Assembly (NCBI RefSeq): GCF_028736175.1
Contig: NZ_CP117880.1
Location: 4,402,001-4,466,000, forward strand
Length of the DNA: 64,000 nt
Direction: 5' to 3'
DNA from: Sphingobacterium oryzagri
GTDB lineage: Bacteria; Bacteroidota; Bacteroidia; Sphingobacteriales; Sphingobacteriaceae
Both the position numbers and the translations under genes were made by a program. The notes under the pieces were generated by a model, which was given only the letters and a program-made list of their open reading frames with translations, ran no database searches and was not told the origin of the DNA. Positions 35,796-46,800 of the stretch are shown here, piece by piece. Within the stretch, counting starts at the first letter, position 1. Every line of letters starts with the position of its first letter.

Positions 35796-37001
35796 ATGAG
35801 AACAATCAATAAAGTATTACTTTTTGCTGGTCTGGGATTAGCATTAAGCAGTTGTAGTAAATCAGACGGTCCGACCCAAGTAGAGACTCCTGGATCTTAT
35901 GTTATTGCCGCGGCTACATTAAGTAGCACAAATAGTACGGATTACTTGTTGACTTCACCATCTTTACAAGAAGGATCCATCACTACGGCCGGAAACGGGA
36001 TTGAACAATTGGGCTATCGCTCTTACATCCAAGCTGCAGAACGTATCTTCAGCTTCCGTTACGGGCAAGGCAATCCAGGATCCATTACGTCTTACACATT
36101 AACTGACGGAACTTTGTCAGCCGGCCAAAGTTTACAAGGTGAAAGTACCGATGTTAATGCGCTTGTAGGCGATGATGTATTAATGATTCGCAACAACCCG
36201 CGTTTCAATATTCCTAATATCATATTTACCTTGATAGATGGTAAAAATGTAGCGGTAAAAGGTACTGCCAGTATCAGCAATAAAGACTTAGCCGCCAATG
36301 GCGAAGTTGCATCTTTAAGCACCACGCCGATTTTACTGGCAAATAATAAAGTGTTGGCGCCATTTTACACCGTGGTTGATGGTACAGGCCGTTCTGAGTT
36401 TCTGACCAATCACTTAGATGAAAGCCGCTTTGCTGTCTTCTCTTACCCAGCGATGACCTTAGAAAAAACTTTCCTGGATAAAAGAACGGGCATTTTAACA
36501 AGCGGTGTGCACCAAACTAAAAACGGCGACATTTATGCTTTTGCCGGCGCAGGTCACCCTAATTACTGGTCGACAACAACGACTTATCCGGTTTCAAAAA
36601 ACCCTTCCGGTATATTGAAAATCAACGCAACCACGTTGGAAACCGATGCTTCCTATTTCTTTGATTTAACAGCAGCTTCCGGTGGACACCGCGTGAGAGC
36701 ATCAAAATATATCGCAGACAACCTGTTTTTCTTAGCCATGTATGGCGATGTTAATGCTGCACGTGGCGCTAAGACACGTTATGCCATTGTTGATGTCGCT
36801 AGCAAACAATTCAAATGGGTAAGTGGTTTACCATCTACCATCAATGAGTCAGGCTTTCCTGTTTATGTAGAAAACGGAACGGTATCTGTCGGTGTGAATG
36901 GAGAAAGTGAAAATGTAATCTATCAGGTCAATGCACAATCTGCAGTCGCTACAAAAGGCTTAAAAGTGGAGGGATTGATTAAAACCATCATGAAACTCTA
37001 A
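35796..37001 (+). CDS. DUF4374 lipoprotein, XusB-like
   Basis: A 401-residue lipoprotein with signal ending LALSSC (Cys 20) and the following SKSDG. The rest forms repeated beta-blades typical of the DUF4374 family (YVIAAATLSS, QLGYRSYIQAAERIFSFRYG, GHRVRASKYIADNLFFLAMY). XusB of Bacteroides belongs to this family as far as I know; it is a surface lipoprotein that binds ferric siderophores and hands them to the XusA receptor. The gene starts 12 bases after the receptor and is surely in its operon. The PepSY-domain inner-membrane protein that usually completes the set is not next: the following gene is on the opposite strand. Ligand not determinable from the sequence. Confidence 0.85.
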   Translation: MRTINKVLLFAGLGLALSSCSKSDGPTQVETPGSYVIAAATLSSTNSTDYLLTSPSLQEGSITTAGNGIEQLGYRSYIQAAERIFSFRYGQGNPGSITSYTLTDGTLSAGQSLQGESTDVNALVGDDVLMIRNNPRFNIPNIIFTLIDGKNVAVKGTASISNKDLAANGEVASLSTTPILLANNKVLAPFYTVVDGTGRSEFLTNHLDESRFAVFSYPAMTLEKTFLDKRTGILTSGVHQTKNGDIYAFAGAGHPNYWSTTTTYPVSKNPSGILKINATTLETDASYFFDLTAASGGHRVRASKYIADNLFFLAMYGDVNAARGAKTRYAIVDVASKQFKWVSGLPSTINESGFPVYVENGTVSVGVNGESENVIYQVNAQSAVATKGLKVEGLIKTIMKL

Positions 37002-37097
37002 AATAGTATATTGGTAAATAGGGTAGAGATTTTGAAGGTTACTACCTCCACGCAGAAGATAACCCTATTGAAATTTTATATTAGCATATAACTTGAT

Positions 37098-37131
37098 ATC
37101 GCCGCCAGACAGTAATTTGTTTGGCGGCGAT
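37098..37131. terminator. Hairpin between convergent genes
   Basis: ATCGCCGCCA (37098-37107) pairs with TGGCGGCGAT (37122-37131), extended inward by ACA/TGT after one mismatch. It lies between the stops of the DUF4374 gene (37001) and the aminopeptidase (37155). It lacks a long T run, so termination is likely but not certain. Confidence 0.6.
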
Positions 37132-37154
37132 CTCGTTCAGATCAATACGTAGTA

Positions 37155-38930
37155 CTAAACCGCTCGCGTTTTTTCCTTCAGCCAGGCTGCTTCCTCTTCC
37201 GTCAAATGCGAAACCAGCTGCTCAAATACCCAACTATTATAGCTATTTAGCCAATCCATATGTTTCTGATCTAACAGGGATTTATCAACCAAATCTGTCG
37301 CGATATAGCAAATGGTAAGTGTTTCAAAGTGCATAAACTCACCAAACTGATTAGATTCTAAATCCTTACTCAACACCAAATTTTCGATACGAATACCATA
37401 TGCGCCTTCACGATATAGACCAGGCTCAATCGACGTGATCATCCCCTCTTCTACCGGAATATCCACATTAGATGGGTTGAACGTATGCGGGCCTTCGTGT
37501 ACATTGAGAAAGAAGCCCACGCCGTGTCCAGTGCCATGCCCGTAATTACGAAGATTTTCCCAAATCGGACGACGCGTAATCGCATCGATCTGATAACCAC
37601 GAGTACCTTTTGGAAACACAGCCAACGAACCTTCAATTGTTCCTTTCAGCACGATAGTATAATCGGCACGTTCAGCATCGGTTGTCTCACCTAGCGAAAT
37701 AACCCGCGTGATATCCGTCGTACCATCTTTATATTGGCCACCAGAGTCTACCAGCAAAAGTCCGGCTGCGCGCAGCGTAGCGTTACTCGCTTCGGTAGCT
37801 TTGTAATGTGGCAACGCGCCATGTTCCAGATAACCGGCAATCGTGTCAAACGAAATATCAACAAAATCAGTCCCTGCAGCGCGAAATGCCTGCAGTTTGT
37901 CGGCAATCGAAATTTCCGTTAAGTTTCCATCAGATACATGTTCTTCGACCCATTTAAAGAAACGCGTCATCGCAATCCCATCCTTAACCATCGCCTGCCG
38001 CGTATGCGCAATTTCCACCTCATTTTTGATCGCTTTCAAGCGCGTCGACGGGTTAATATCCTCGATAATGGCCGTCGTCTTCGGAACCGCATCATACACT
38101 GCAAAACAAGTACGTTTGGGATCTAACCAAATACGATCAGCCTGTAGTGCAGCTACCGCAGCAAAAGCCGCCGCGTAATCCTCGACAATAATCCCCGCAT
38201 CCGTCAATTTTTGCCGATCATCCGCGCTTAGTTTACGCTCGTCGATAAATAGCGTATGGCGTTCTTCTTCGATCAATAAAAAACCCAACACCACCGGATT
38301 GCACGGCACATCGTTGCCCCGGATATTTAATATCCAAGCCAAATCATCCAACGATGATATGAAGTGTGCGGTCGCGCGCTTCGCGCCCAGCTTTGCTTTG
38401 ACACGTGCTATTTTGCTTGCGCTAGATTCACCAGTCGTTTCTTCAGATAGTAAGTAAGCCGGAGCCGTAGGCAAACTTGGCCGATCGTTCCAAACGCGAT
38501 CCAATAGATCAACGTGCCCGTCCACCTGTATTCCGATGGGTTCAAGCGCTTCTTTTACCGCCTGCGCCACGGCCAGTGAAGCAAGATTGCCATCAAACGC
38601 CACTTTACTGCCCGCTGGCAATGTTTCAGCAAGCCAGAAAGCATACTCGGCTGCGCCTTGCACTTTTAGCTTAACCAAATCAAACCCCGTATCTTGCAAC
38701 TGATCGTTTGCTTGAACAAAATAACGCGAGTCCGTCCACAAACCAGCAAAATCTTCGGTGATCGCCAATGTGCCGGCAGACCCCGTAAAACCCGAAGCCC
38801 AGGCAATACATTTATACCGCTCGGGTAAATATTCGCTAATATGCGGATCTGAGGAAGGAATAATATATGCTGCAATGCCAAGCGCACGCATCTCTGCCCG
38901 AATAGCATCTAATCGTTCTCTATGTGCCAT
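37155..38930 (-). CDS. Xaa-Pro aminopeptidase P-type (M24B metallopeptidase)
   Basis: A cytoplasmic peptidase that removes the first residue of peptides with proline in second position. The 591-residue protein has the three-domain layout of eukaryote-like aminopeptidase P: two creatinase-like N-terminal domains (from AIRAEMRALGIAAYIIPSSD) and a C-terminal pita-bread domain. All five metal ligands are visible in order: LLVDSGGQY, GTTDITR, GHGTGHGVG, TSIEPGLY and GIRIENLV. It has no signal peptide. The ATG at 38930 (MAHRERL) is chosen; the in-frame extension to 38975 has no family similarity. It stands alone, convergent with the XusAB-like operon. Confidence 0.95.
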   Translation of the reverse strand: MAHRERLDAIRAEMRALGIAAYIIPSSDPHISEYLPERYKCIAWASGFTGSAGTLAITEDFAGLWTDSRYFVQANDQLQDTGFDLVKLKVQGAAEYAFWLAETLPAGSKVAFDGNLASLAVAQAVKEALEPIGIQVDGHVDLLDRVWNDRPSLPTAPAYLLSEETTGESSASKIARVKAKLGAKRATAHFISSLDDLAWILNIRGNDVPCNPVVLGFLLIEEERHTLFIDERKLSADDRQKLTDAGIIVEDYAAAFAAVAALQADRIWLDPKRTCFAVYDAVPKTTAIIEDINPSTRLKAIKNEVEIAHTRQAMVKDGIAMTRFFKWVEEHVSDGNLTEISIADKLQAFRAAGTDFVDISFDTIAGYLEHGALPHYKATEASNATLRAAGLLLVDSGGQYKDGTTDITRVISLGETTDAERADYTIVLKGTIEGSLAVFPKGTRGYQIDAITRRPIWENLRNYGHGTGHGVGFFLNVHEGPHTFNPSNVDIPVEEGMITSIEPGLYREGAYGIRIENLVLSKDLESNQFGEFMHFETLTICYIATDLVDKSLLDQKHMDWLNSYNSWVFEQLVSHLTEEEAAWLKEKTRAV

Positions 38931-39101
38931 GTTCCATTCAATTTTTGTGCGTACGCAAGTTAGAAAATATGTCAAAGACTTCGCAACAACAAGCGTGTAT
39001 TAGCTGTAATAATTTTACACAGTAATATGCCTGTTGATAAGTGCTACGACTAATTTATCGCTATCAATTTGCTACAAAAACAGACCGTTGCTGGCATACG
39101 G

Positions 39102-39134
39102 TTTGCAGCATACAAGCAAATTTCGATATGTTTG
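39102..39134 (+). promoter_or_regulatory. dacB promoter
   Basis: TTTG (39102-39105), a 21-base spacer and TATGTTTG (39127-39134) match the Bacteroidetes consensus perfectly. The ATG at 39154 follows closely, giving a leader of only about 12-15 nt. Confidence 0.75.
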
Positions 39135-39153
39135 CTAAAAAATCAATACACGT

Positions 39154-40578
39154 ATGAAAACACGACTACTCACCATCATATACTTGACAACCGTCCTTTT
39201 CGGTACGACAATTTTGCAGGCACAAACAGAGAAGGATAAAATAGGCGACGCCTATCAACAGTTTGTCAGCAGCGGAAAATTAACAAATGGTATCGCCTCA
39301 TTAACCGTTTTAGACGGAAAAACCGGACAAGTTATTTTCGCAAACCAAAGTACGCTCGGTTTACCTACGGCATCCACGCTCAAGGTGATTACTTCGATCA
39401 CCGCATTAGATATTTTAGGGCCAAACTACACGTACAAAACAAAATTAGCTTACGCCGGCACGATAGACAGTCTTGGTGTGTTACAAGGCGATCTTATCAT
39501 CAGCGGCAGCGGCGATCCTACGCTCGGGAGCGACCGTTACGCAAATACCAAAGGCGAAACAATAATCAATAAATGGATCAATAAAATAAAGCAGGCCGGG
39601 ATTACACAAATACATGGACGTATATTGGCTGATGATCTGGCTTACAATGGCAACGACGTGCCCGCCGGATGGAGCTGGAGCGATATCGGCAATTATTATG
39701 GCGCAGGAATTTCCGGTCTAAATTGGCGCGAAAACAAAGCCGGATTAACCTTTATTCCTTCATCGCCCGGACAGCCCGCACGTTTAGACAGCAGTAAACA
39801 AGTCATCCCTGCAGTTAAATTTATCAACGAGGTCACGACAGGCGCAAACGGTTCCGGTGATAACGTCTATGCCTTTGCAGCGCCTTACAGCGAACTCATT
39901 TATCTCCGTGGCACTTATGGTCGAGATCTTCGAAAAACCATTGAAGTTAGTTTACCTGATCCGGCATTAGCGTTGGCGCACGAACTAACCAATGCGTTGT
40001 TAGCACAAAACATAACGGTAGATAGCACGATCACGACCGGCAAGCGACTGGCCAATGAGGGCATAGCCTTGCCGAAAGCACAAACGGAACTCGATGTGCA
40101 CACTTCGCCTGTTTTGAAAGACATCATTTACTGGTTTCACCAAAAAAGTATCAACCTGTATGGAGAAGCTTTGCTCAAGAGCTTCGGCCTGCTCAGCGGA
40201 AATAAAGCCGATACGCAACAAGCCGCACGTTTGTTAGCAAAATATTGGGAACAAAAGTTAAAAATTCCAGTGGGCGAACTACATATTCAGGACGGTTGTG
40301 GCTTATCGCCGCAAAACCGCGTAACGACCTTAGCGCTTGCTAAAATTATGCACTATGCACAAAGCAGACCTTGGTTTGCAGATTTTAACAAAAGCTTGCC
40401 CACTATTAACGGCATGACCATGAAAAGCGGCACGATTGCTGGTGTATTGGGATATACTGGCTACCACACGCGTACTGATGGCACAAAGCTAACGTTCTCA
40501 CTATTAGTGAATAACTACAACGGAAGTAGTACAGCCATGCGGCAAGATATGTTTAACCTATTGGATAACTTGAAATAA
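39154..40578 (+). CDS. dacB: D-alanyl-D-alanine carboxypeptidase/endopeptidase (PBP4, S13)
   Basis: A low-molecular-mass penicillin-binding protein that trims peptidoglycan peptides in the periplasm. The 474-residue protein has a signal peptide cut near LQAQ. The three active-site motifs are visible: S74-TLK (PTASTLKVIT), SIN (QKSINLYGEALLK) and KSG (MTMKSGTIAGV). Between the first two lies the insert characteristic of the S13/PBP4 group (IISGSGDPTLGSDRY). DGCGLSPQNRVTT before the last motif is also typical. It has its own strong promoter and is followed by maeB after 177 bases. Confidence 0.95.
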   Translation: MKTRLLTIIYLTTVLFGTTILQAQTEKDKIGDAYQQFVSSGKLTNGIASLTVLDGKTGQVIFANQSTLGLPTASTLKVITSITALDILGPNYTYKTKLAYAGTIDSLGVLQGDLIISGSGDPTLGSDRYANTKGETIINKWINKIKQAGITQIHGRILADDLAYNGNDVPAGWSWSDIGNYYGAGISGLNWRENKAGLTFIPSSPGQPARLDSSKQVIPAVKFINEVTTGANGSGDNVYAFAAPYSELIYLRGTYGRDLRKTIEVSLPDPALALAHELTNALLAQNITVDSTITTGKRLANEGIALPKAQTELDVHTSPVLKDIIYWFHQKSINLYGEALLKSFGLLSGNKADTQQAARLLAKYWEQKLKIPVGELHIQDGCGLSPQNRVTTLALAKIMHYAQSRPWFADFNKSLPTINGMTMKSGTIAGVLGYTGYHTRTDGTKLTFSLLVNNYNGSSTAMRQDMFNLLDNLK

Positions 40579-40755
40579 GCATAAAATTAGTTAATGTACG
40601 GACGATGTTTTAGCTTTGTAGCCTGATATTAATGTTAGTAAGATTTTGCCATAGCGTTGCTGCGTATGTTGGTGCTTAAAAAAACCAACTGCAAATCGCA
40701 TGCAGGAAATGACTATTAAAATTTTACTACTATTTTTTTACTTTTTACTTAAGAA

Positions 40756-43035
40756 ATGAGTAGCAACAAAAAGAAAGATGCCTTGGACTACCACGCCATG
40801 GGAAGACCAGGAAAAATTGCCGTAGTACCGACAAAACCACACAATTCGCAAAGAGATCTGTCATTAGCGTATTCACCTGGGGTTGCTGAGCCCTGCCTGG
40901 CTATTGCAGCAAATCCGGAAGATGCTTACAAGTACACGTCAAAAGGTAATCTCGTTGCGGTAATAAGTAATGGTACGGCTGTTTTAGGCCTAGGCGATAT
41001 CGGAGCCCAAGCCGGAAAACCGGTAATGGAAGGAAAAGGCCTGCTGTTTAAAATTTTTGCCGACATTGATGTATTTGATATTGAGCTCGACACTAAAAAT
41101 GTAGACGAGTTTGTCAATATCGTTAAAGCATTAGAACCTACATTTGGTGGCGTCAACCTAGAAGATATCAAAGCGCCAGAGTGTTTTGAAATTGAACGCC
41201 GTTTAAAAGAGGAAATGAATATCCCGGTGATGCACGATGACCAGCATGGTACTGCTATCATTTCTGGTGCCGCCTTGATAAATGCTTGCGAACTAATCGG
41301 AAAAGATATCAGCGAAATCAAGATCGTTGTGAACGGCGCAGGAGCCGCAGCAATTTCCTGTACAGGTATGTATATGTCTGTCGGAGCGAAAAAAGAAAAT
41401 ATCGTCATGCTCGATAGCAAAGGCGTGATTCGCAAAGACCGCGAAAACCTGGATAAGACGAAAGCAGAATTTGCAACTGATCGTGACCTGCACACACTTG
41501 CTGATGCCGTAGCCGGATCGGATGTATTCATCGGGCTTTCGGCCGCCGATGTGCTTACGCCGGAAATGTTGCTTTCCATGAATGCTAAGCCAATTGTATT
41601 GGCTATGGCCAATCCTAATCCCGAAATTGCTTATGACCTTGCTATTGAAACGCGGGATGATGTTATTATGGGAACAGGCCGTTCCGATTTTCCAAACCAG
41701 GTAAACAATGTACTTGGCTTTCCATATATCTTCCGCGGTGCACTAGATGTACGCGCCACAGGGATCAATGAAGAGATGAAAATTGCTGCGGTTCAAGCCT
41801 TGGCTGCATTGGCTAAACAGCCCGTGCCAGAAGAGGTAAACCAAGCCTATGATACCAGCAATCTGAAATTTGGCCCGCATTATATTATTCCTAAACCTAC
41901 CGATCCACGTTTGATTACGGAAGTTTCTGTCGCTGTGGCGAAAGCCGCGATGGCTTCGGGTGTTGCCCGCACCGAGATCACCGACTGGGATCTGTACAAA
42001 GAAGAGCTTCGCAAGCGCTTAGGAAAAGATGACGGCATTATGCGCAACCTGACGACAAAAGCCAAGCTTAGTCCAAAACGCGTAGTATTTGCCGAGGCAG
42101 ACAACTACAAAACCTTGCGTGCAGCACAGATAGTGAAGGAAGATAAAATTGCGTCCCCTATCCTTTTAGGAAACAAGCAGAAAATCGAAAATCTGATCAA
42201 AGAGTATGATTTCGATTTGGAAGGTGTACAAATTATCGATCCAAACGAAGAAGTAAATTCCGAAAGATTCGACAAGTTTGTACAACACTTATACAAGAAA
42301 AGACAGCGCCGAGGCATCTCGTTAAATGAAGCCCGCAAATCCATGACCAACCGCAATTATTTTGCCGCGTCGATGGTGCAATTTGGCGAAGCCGACACCT
42401 TGATTTCCGGATTAACACGTAATTACGGATCAACCATCAAACCAGCCTTGCAGGTCATTGGCGCCAAGCCAAACAGCCGCGTTGCGGGTATGTACATGAT
42501 GTTGACGTCCAAAGGCCCTATCTTTTTTGGAGACACCACCGTCAATGAAGATCCAACAGCACAAGAATTGGCCGAAATCACGTTGTTGTTGAATGAATCC
42601 ATCAAACGTTTCAATATTAAACCACGTATCGCCTTGTTATCGTATTCTAACTTCGGCTCTAACGATGGCCGCGTAGCGACCAAAGTGCGTGAAACAGCCA
42701 AGATATTGCGTGACAAAGCTCCAGACGTCATCGTCGACGGCGATATTCAAGCCAACTTTGCTTTAAACAGCGAATTGCTAAAGGCAAACTTCCCGTTTAG
42801 TGCATTGAATGGTCAGGCGGCAAATACCCTGGTATTCCCTAACCTGGAATCGGGCAATATTGCCTACAAACTTCTTCAGGAAGTGGGCAATGCGGAAGCC
42901 GTTGGTCCTATTTTATTAGGAATGAACAAACCGGTGCACGTGTTACAATTAGACAGTTCGGTGCGCGAGATCGTTAACATGGTGACAATCGCCGTTGTAG
43001 ACGTGCAGGAACACGAGAAAAGCTTGAATAGCTAA
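40756..43035 (+). CDS. maeB: NADP-dependent malic enzyme with phosphotransacetylase-like domain
   Basis: Converts malate to pyruvate and CO2 with reduction of NADP. At 759 residues it has the same length as E. coli MaeB. The N-terminal malic domain shows AYSPGVAEPC and MHDDQHGTA; the NAD-binding domain shows VVNGAGAAAISC. The C-terminal half (from about residue 435, RVVFAEADNYKTLRAAQIV) is the phosphate acetyltransferase-like domain that lets acetyl-CoA regulate the enzyme. A possible promoter (TTTG at 40615, TAAGATTTTG at 40639) lies upstream. The gene order maeB-ruvA-sprA is one I associate with Bacteroidetes genomes. A hairpin at 43055-43084 follows. Confidence 0.96.
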   Translation: MSSNKKKDALDYHAMGRPGKIAVVPTKPHNSQRDLSLAYSPGVAEPCLAIAANPEDAYKYTSKGNLVAVISNGTAVLGLGDIGAQAGKPVMEGKGLLFKIFADIDVFDIELDTKNVDEFVNIVKALEPTFGGVNLEDIKAPECFEIERRLKEEMNIPVMHDDQHGTAIISGAALINACELIGKDISEIKIVVNGAGAAAISCTGMYMSVGAKKENIVMLDSKGVIRKDRENLDKTKAEFATDRDLHTLADAVAGSDVFIGLSAADVLTPEMLLSMNAKPIVLAMANPNPEIAYDLAIETRDDVIMGTGRSDFPNQVNNVLGFPYIFRGALDVRATGINEEMKIAAVQALAALAKQPVPEEVNQAYDTSNLKFGPHYIIPKPTDPRLITEVSVAVAKAAMASGVARTEITDWDLYKEELRKRLGKDDGIMRNLTTKAKLSPKRVVFAEADNYKTLRAAQIVKEDKIASPILLGNKQKIENLIKEYDFDLEGVQIIDPNEEVNSERFDKFVQHLYKKRQRRGISLNEARKSMTNRNYFAASMVQFGEADTLISGLTRNYGSTIKPALQVIGAKPNSRVAGMYMMLTSKGPIFFGDTTVNEDPTAQELAEITLLLNESIKRFNIKPRIALLSYSNFGSNDGRVATKVRETAKILRDKAPDVIVDGDIQANFALNSELLKANFPFSALNGQAANTLVFPNLESGNIAYKLLQEVGNAEAVGPILLGMNKPVHVLQLDSSVREIVNMVTIAVVDVQEHEKSLNS

Positions 43036-43054
43036 GCGTGTAAAAAACATATCG

Positions 43055-43084
43055 ACAGTCGCTAGCCTGCAGGCCAGCGACTGT
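43055..43084 (+). terminator. Hairpin between maeB and ruvA
   Basis: ACAGTCGCT (43055-43063) pairs with AGCGACTGT (43076-43084); inside, after one mismatch, GCC pairs with GGC around TGCA. Only an interrupted T-rich stretch follows, so it may end part of the maeB transcripts and let others read into ruvA. Confidence 0.6.
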
Positions 43085-43117
43085 TAGATTTTCAAATTTT
43101 AACTTATAATTTATCTT

Positions 43118-43702
43118 ATGTACGATTATTTTAGTGGAAAGCTTGTATTTAAAGCGCCAACGCATGTTATACTTGATGTATCAGGCATTGGTTACCATAT
43201 CCATATTTCGCTCACCACCTTTTCACAAATAAAAGACCAGGAAAATTGTAAGCTCTACGTTTCCTTTCAGGTACGTGAAGATGCCCAAACCTTGTACGGC
43301 TTTGCCACAGAAGCGGAGCGACAACTGTTCAACCACCTCATCTCCGTATCGGGCATTGGCCCAAATACGGGGCGAATGATGCTTTCTTCCATCACACCCG
43401 AAGAAATACAAACCGCCATTATCAACGGGCAAGTGCAAGTGATTCAAAAGATTAAGGGCATCGGGCCAAAGTCTGCGCAGCGCGTCATCTTAGAACTGCA
43501 AGATAAACTCAAAAAACAAGGTCCTGACGCCTTAATACCGCTACCTGTTGCCAAACTATCCGTGCCGGAAGAGGCCTTAACAGCTTTGGTTATGCTGGGC
43601 TTTGGAAAGCCACAAGCCGAGAAAGTGTTGAACAGCTTAGTCGCGCAAGATCCCAGCCAAACGGTTGAGGACTTAATCAAAGGCGCACTGAAACGTCTCT
43701 AA
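43118..43702 (+). CDS. ruvA: Holliday junction branch-migration protein RuvA
   Basis: RuvA binds four-way DNA junctions and recruits the RuvB helicase. The 194-residue protein has the OB-fold first domain (MYDYFSGKLVFKAPTHVILD), the two helix-hairpin-helix motifs (LISVSGIGPNTGRMML and IKGIGPKSAQRVILEL) and the C-terminal UBA-like domain that contacts RuvB (EEALTALVMLGFGKPQAEKV). Length and motifs are standard. It is followed by sprA after about 170 bases. Confidence 0.97.
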   Translation: MYDYFSGKLVFKAPTHVILDVSGIGYHIHISLTTFSQIKDQENCKLYVSFQVREDAQTLYGFATEAERQLFNHLISVSGIGPNTGRMMLSSITPEEIQTAIINGQVQVIQKIKGIGPKSAQRVILELQDKLKKQGPDALIPLPVAKLSVPEEALTALVMLGFGKPQAEKVLNSLVAQDPSQTVEDLIKGALKRL

Positions 43703-43873
43703 CACAAATAGAACGAAAAATACCCGCCGAAATAATTTAACATTTTTAAGTGTACAATAAACGCTAATTCAATTGCTTTTTCCCAAAAATTGGTAGATAT
43801 TTGTAGGTAATCATTGATTAACTGCTTATGTGAAATACTAATCACTGATTATTTAACTTATTTGCTGATACCT

Positions 43874-46800
43874 TTGGAGAAACTGGTCAACTTAGTATTC
43901 CTATGTTTGACTTGTGTGTTTTGTGCATTTTTTAATGCGCAAGGCCAACAAGTGACGCCCGCGAATGGCGACAAAGCTGACTCTTTGAAACTACCCTATC
44001 GTTTCAAGGACCACCCCTTTTTGCACTTACCAAAATCATATGAACCGTTCCAATTAGGTTATCCCACAAATATTGAACGAGAGATCGTCTACGATACCGC
44101 ATCCAAACAATACATCATTCGTGAAAAACTAGGCACAAAACTCTATCGTCCGCCACTTTACCTGTCGCTGGAAGAGTATACAGACTACGCGTTTAAACGT
44201 GCCCAAAAGAGCTATTGGGAAGAACTTGCCGATAAATCGTTGATGCAGGAACGTAAAAAACGTTTGATCCCGATTATTGAAGTCACCAGCCCTACGTTTC
44301 AGAAAATATTCGGCGGCAATACCATTGAAATAAACCCGCGAGGCAGCGCCGAAATCATTCTTCGTGGCCAGCGCAACAGCAATGAAAACCCCATGTTTAA
44401 CGAAATACAACGCAAACAATGGGGGTTTGACTTTGATCAAAACATCAATTTAAATTTAAGTGGCCAAATTGGCGAACGCGTCAGGATGAACGCCAATTTT
44501 AATTCACGCGCGCAGTTTGATTTCGAAAACCAAATACGATTTGATTACGTCGCCAAAGATGATGCAATACTTCGGCGCCTGGAAATTGGAAATGTAAACA
44601 TGGCCCTTAACAGCACCTTGATACAAGGTTCTGAATCGCTTTTCGGTGTGAAAGCACAGTTACAATTTGGCAAACTGATGTTTACCGGCTTGGTATCCCA
44701 ACAGCGGTCTCGCCAAAAAGAATTTACCATTACCAACGGCGCACGCGACAGCGAGATCGCACTTCAGCTGGATGACTACGAGGCCAACCAGCATTATTTT
44801 CTGAGCCAATATTTTCGAGACACCTACAATCAGGCGCTTGCGCTCGCACCATTGATTACCACCAATATCAACATCACGCAGGTTGAAGTGTGGGTAAACA
44901 ACCGATCTAACAGTTATGAAGACGCGCGCGATGTGTTGGCGCTCCTCGATTTGGGAGAATATACGCCTTACAATAGTGCGCTGAGTCGCGGCGCTTCTCG
45001 CAATCCATCCACCGGACTGCCCGGCGAAGCGGGTGCCGCAGTTTCTAACAACCTACTAACCTTATTGGGCGAAAACGGCCGGCAGTCAAATGGGAATTTT
45101 GCACAAAGTTTTTTTGGGAGTGCCGGTGGAACCGACAACTACGAAAAACTAACCTATGCGCGTAAGCTCATCGAAGGAAAAGATTATTTCCTTCATCCAA
45201 AATTGGGTTTTATCTCCTTGCTTTATCCCTTGAACCAAGATCAGGTACTTTCTGTCGCTTACCGCTATTTGCTTAACGGTCGGGAGTATCAAGTTGGTGA
45301 ATTTAGCACCGATATTCCGGTTACGCCTTCCAGTCCGACGATGTTGTACACCAAACTACTGAAAGCGTCGACGCTGAAAACCAATCTTCCGATTTGGGAC
45401 CTCATGATGAAAAACATCTATTCCCTTAACTCGTTCAACATATCCAACAACAATTTCTACCTGCAAATCTACCGCAAGGAAGACGAAACGGGAACAGATC
45501 GGCCGTCCATGTTTGAAGGCCAAAATACGCAAGGGAAAACCTGGCTGCAGCTCATGCGCTTAGACCGGCTTGACCAAGCGCAAGCGGCCAATCCCGACGG
45601 ACTTTTTGATTACCTGGAAGGCATCACGATTGATGCCAAACGCGGAAAAATAATATTTCCCGTTGTCGAGCCTTTTGGACAAGATTTGGCCAACCAATTC
45701 GAACCCGCCGAGGCAACGCTCGCAGAAAAATATACCTATCCCGAACTTTATACACAAACCAAGGTTGATGCACAGCAAAAATTTCCGAATAAAAACCGCT
45801 ACAGCCTGCGGGGCCGATACAGCTCAACATCGGGCACCGAGTTTCAGTTAGAAGGCTTTAATATTCGCCCCGGTTCGGTACGCGTGATGGCGGGAGGCAT
45901 GCGTTTGGAAGAAGGCACGGATTTCTACATCAACTACGAACTGGGCACGCTTCGCATCGTAAATGAAGCCATGGTGATGAGCGGCGCGCCAATAACGGTT
46001 AGTATGGAAGATGATGCGATGTTTGGCTTACAGCAAAAAACCTTATTGGGCGGCCGCTTTGACTACAGCGTAAATGAAAAACTGCACCTGGGCGCGACGA
46101 TGATGAACCTGACGGAAAAACCATTGACCGAGAAAGTCAATATCGGTCAGGAACCGATGTCAAACACGATGCTGGGCGCAGATCTGAGTTACAACAGCAC
46201 CTCGCGCTGGTTGACGCGCATGGTAGACAAATTGCCCTTCTTAAGCACAAAAGAAGAATCACAAATTTCCTTTTACGGCGAGTTTGCGCAGTTGCTCCCC
46301 GGCCATCCAAGAGGACTGAATACCGCCGATAGCCAAACGGGCACTTCATATATCGACGATTTTGAGAACAGTGTTTCATTTATCGATATACTAGGCCGAA
46401 ACGCCTGGCAGCTATCCGGTACGCCACGCATGTTTGCAGAATCCGAACTGGTCAACGATCTACGCTACGGTCACAACCGTGCGCTGCTAGCCTACTACAA
46501 TATCGATCCGGTTTTTTACAACAACAGTTCGCTCACGCCCGCAAATATCAGCAATGCACAACTTTCCGATCACCGTGTACGCGAAGTGCTCGAGCGCGAA
46601 ATATTTCCGTACAAAGAAAGCAGAACTGGTGGCGCCATCTTTATCAATACGCTAAACCTGGCCTATTATCCTACGCTTCGCGGTCCGTATAACTACACAA
46701 CAACCGGATTTGATGTCGATGGCCATTTTAACACGCCATCAAGCAAGTGGGGCGGAATCTTCAGAAAGCTGGATCAAACAGATTTTGAAGCCGAGAACAT

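Noticed and set aside
40926..41612. A 228-codon open frame antisense to maeB
   Set aside because: It lies fully inside a well-supported gene, has serine-rich shadow composition and no recognisable motif.
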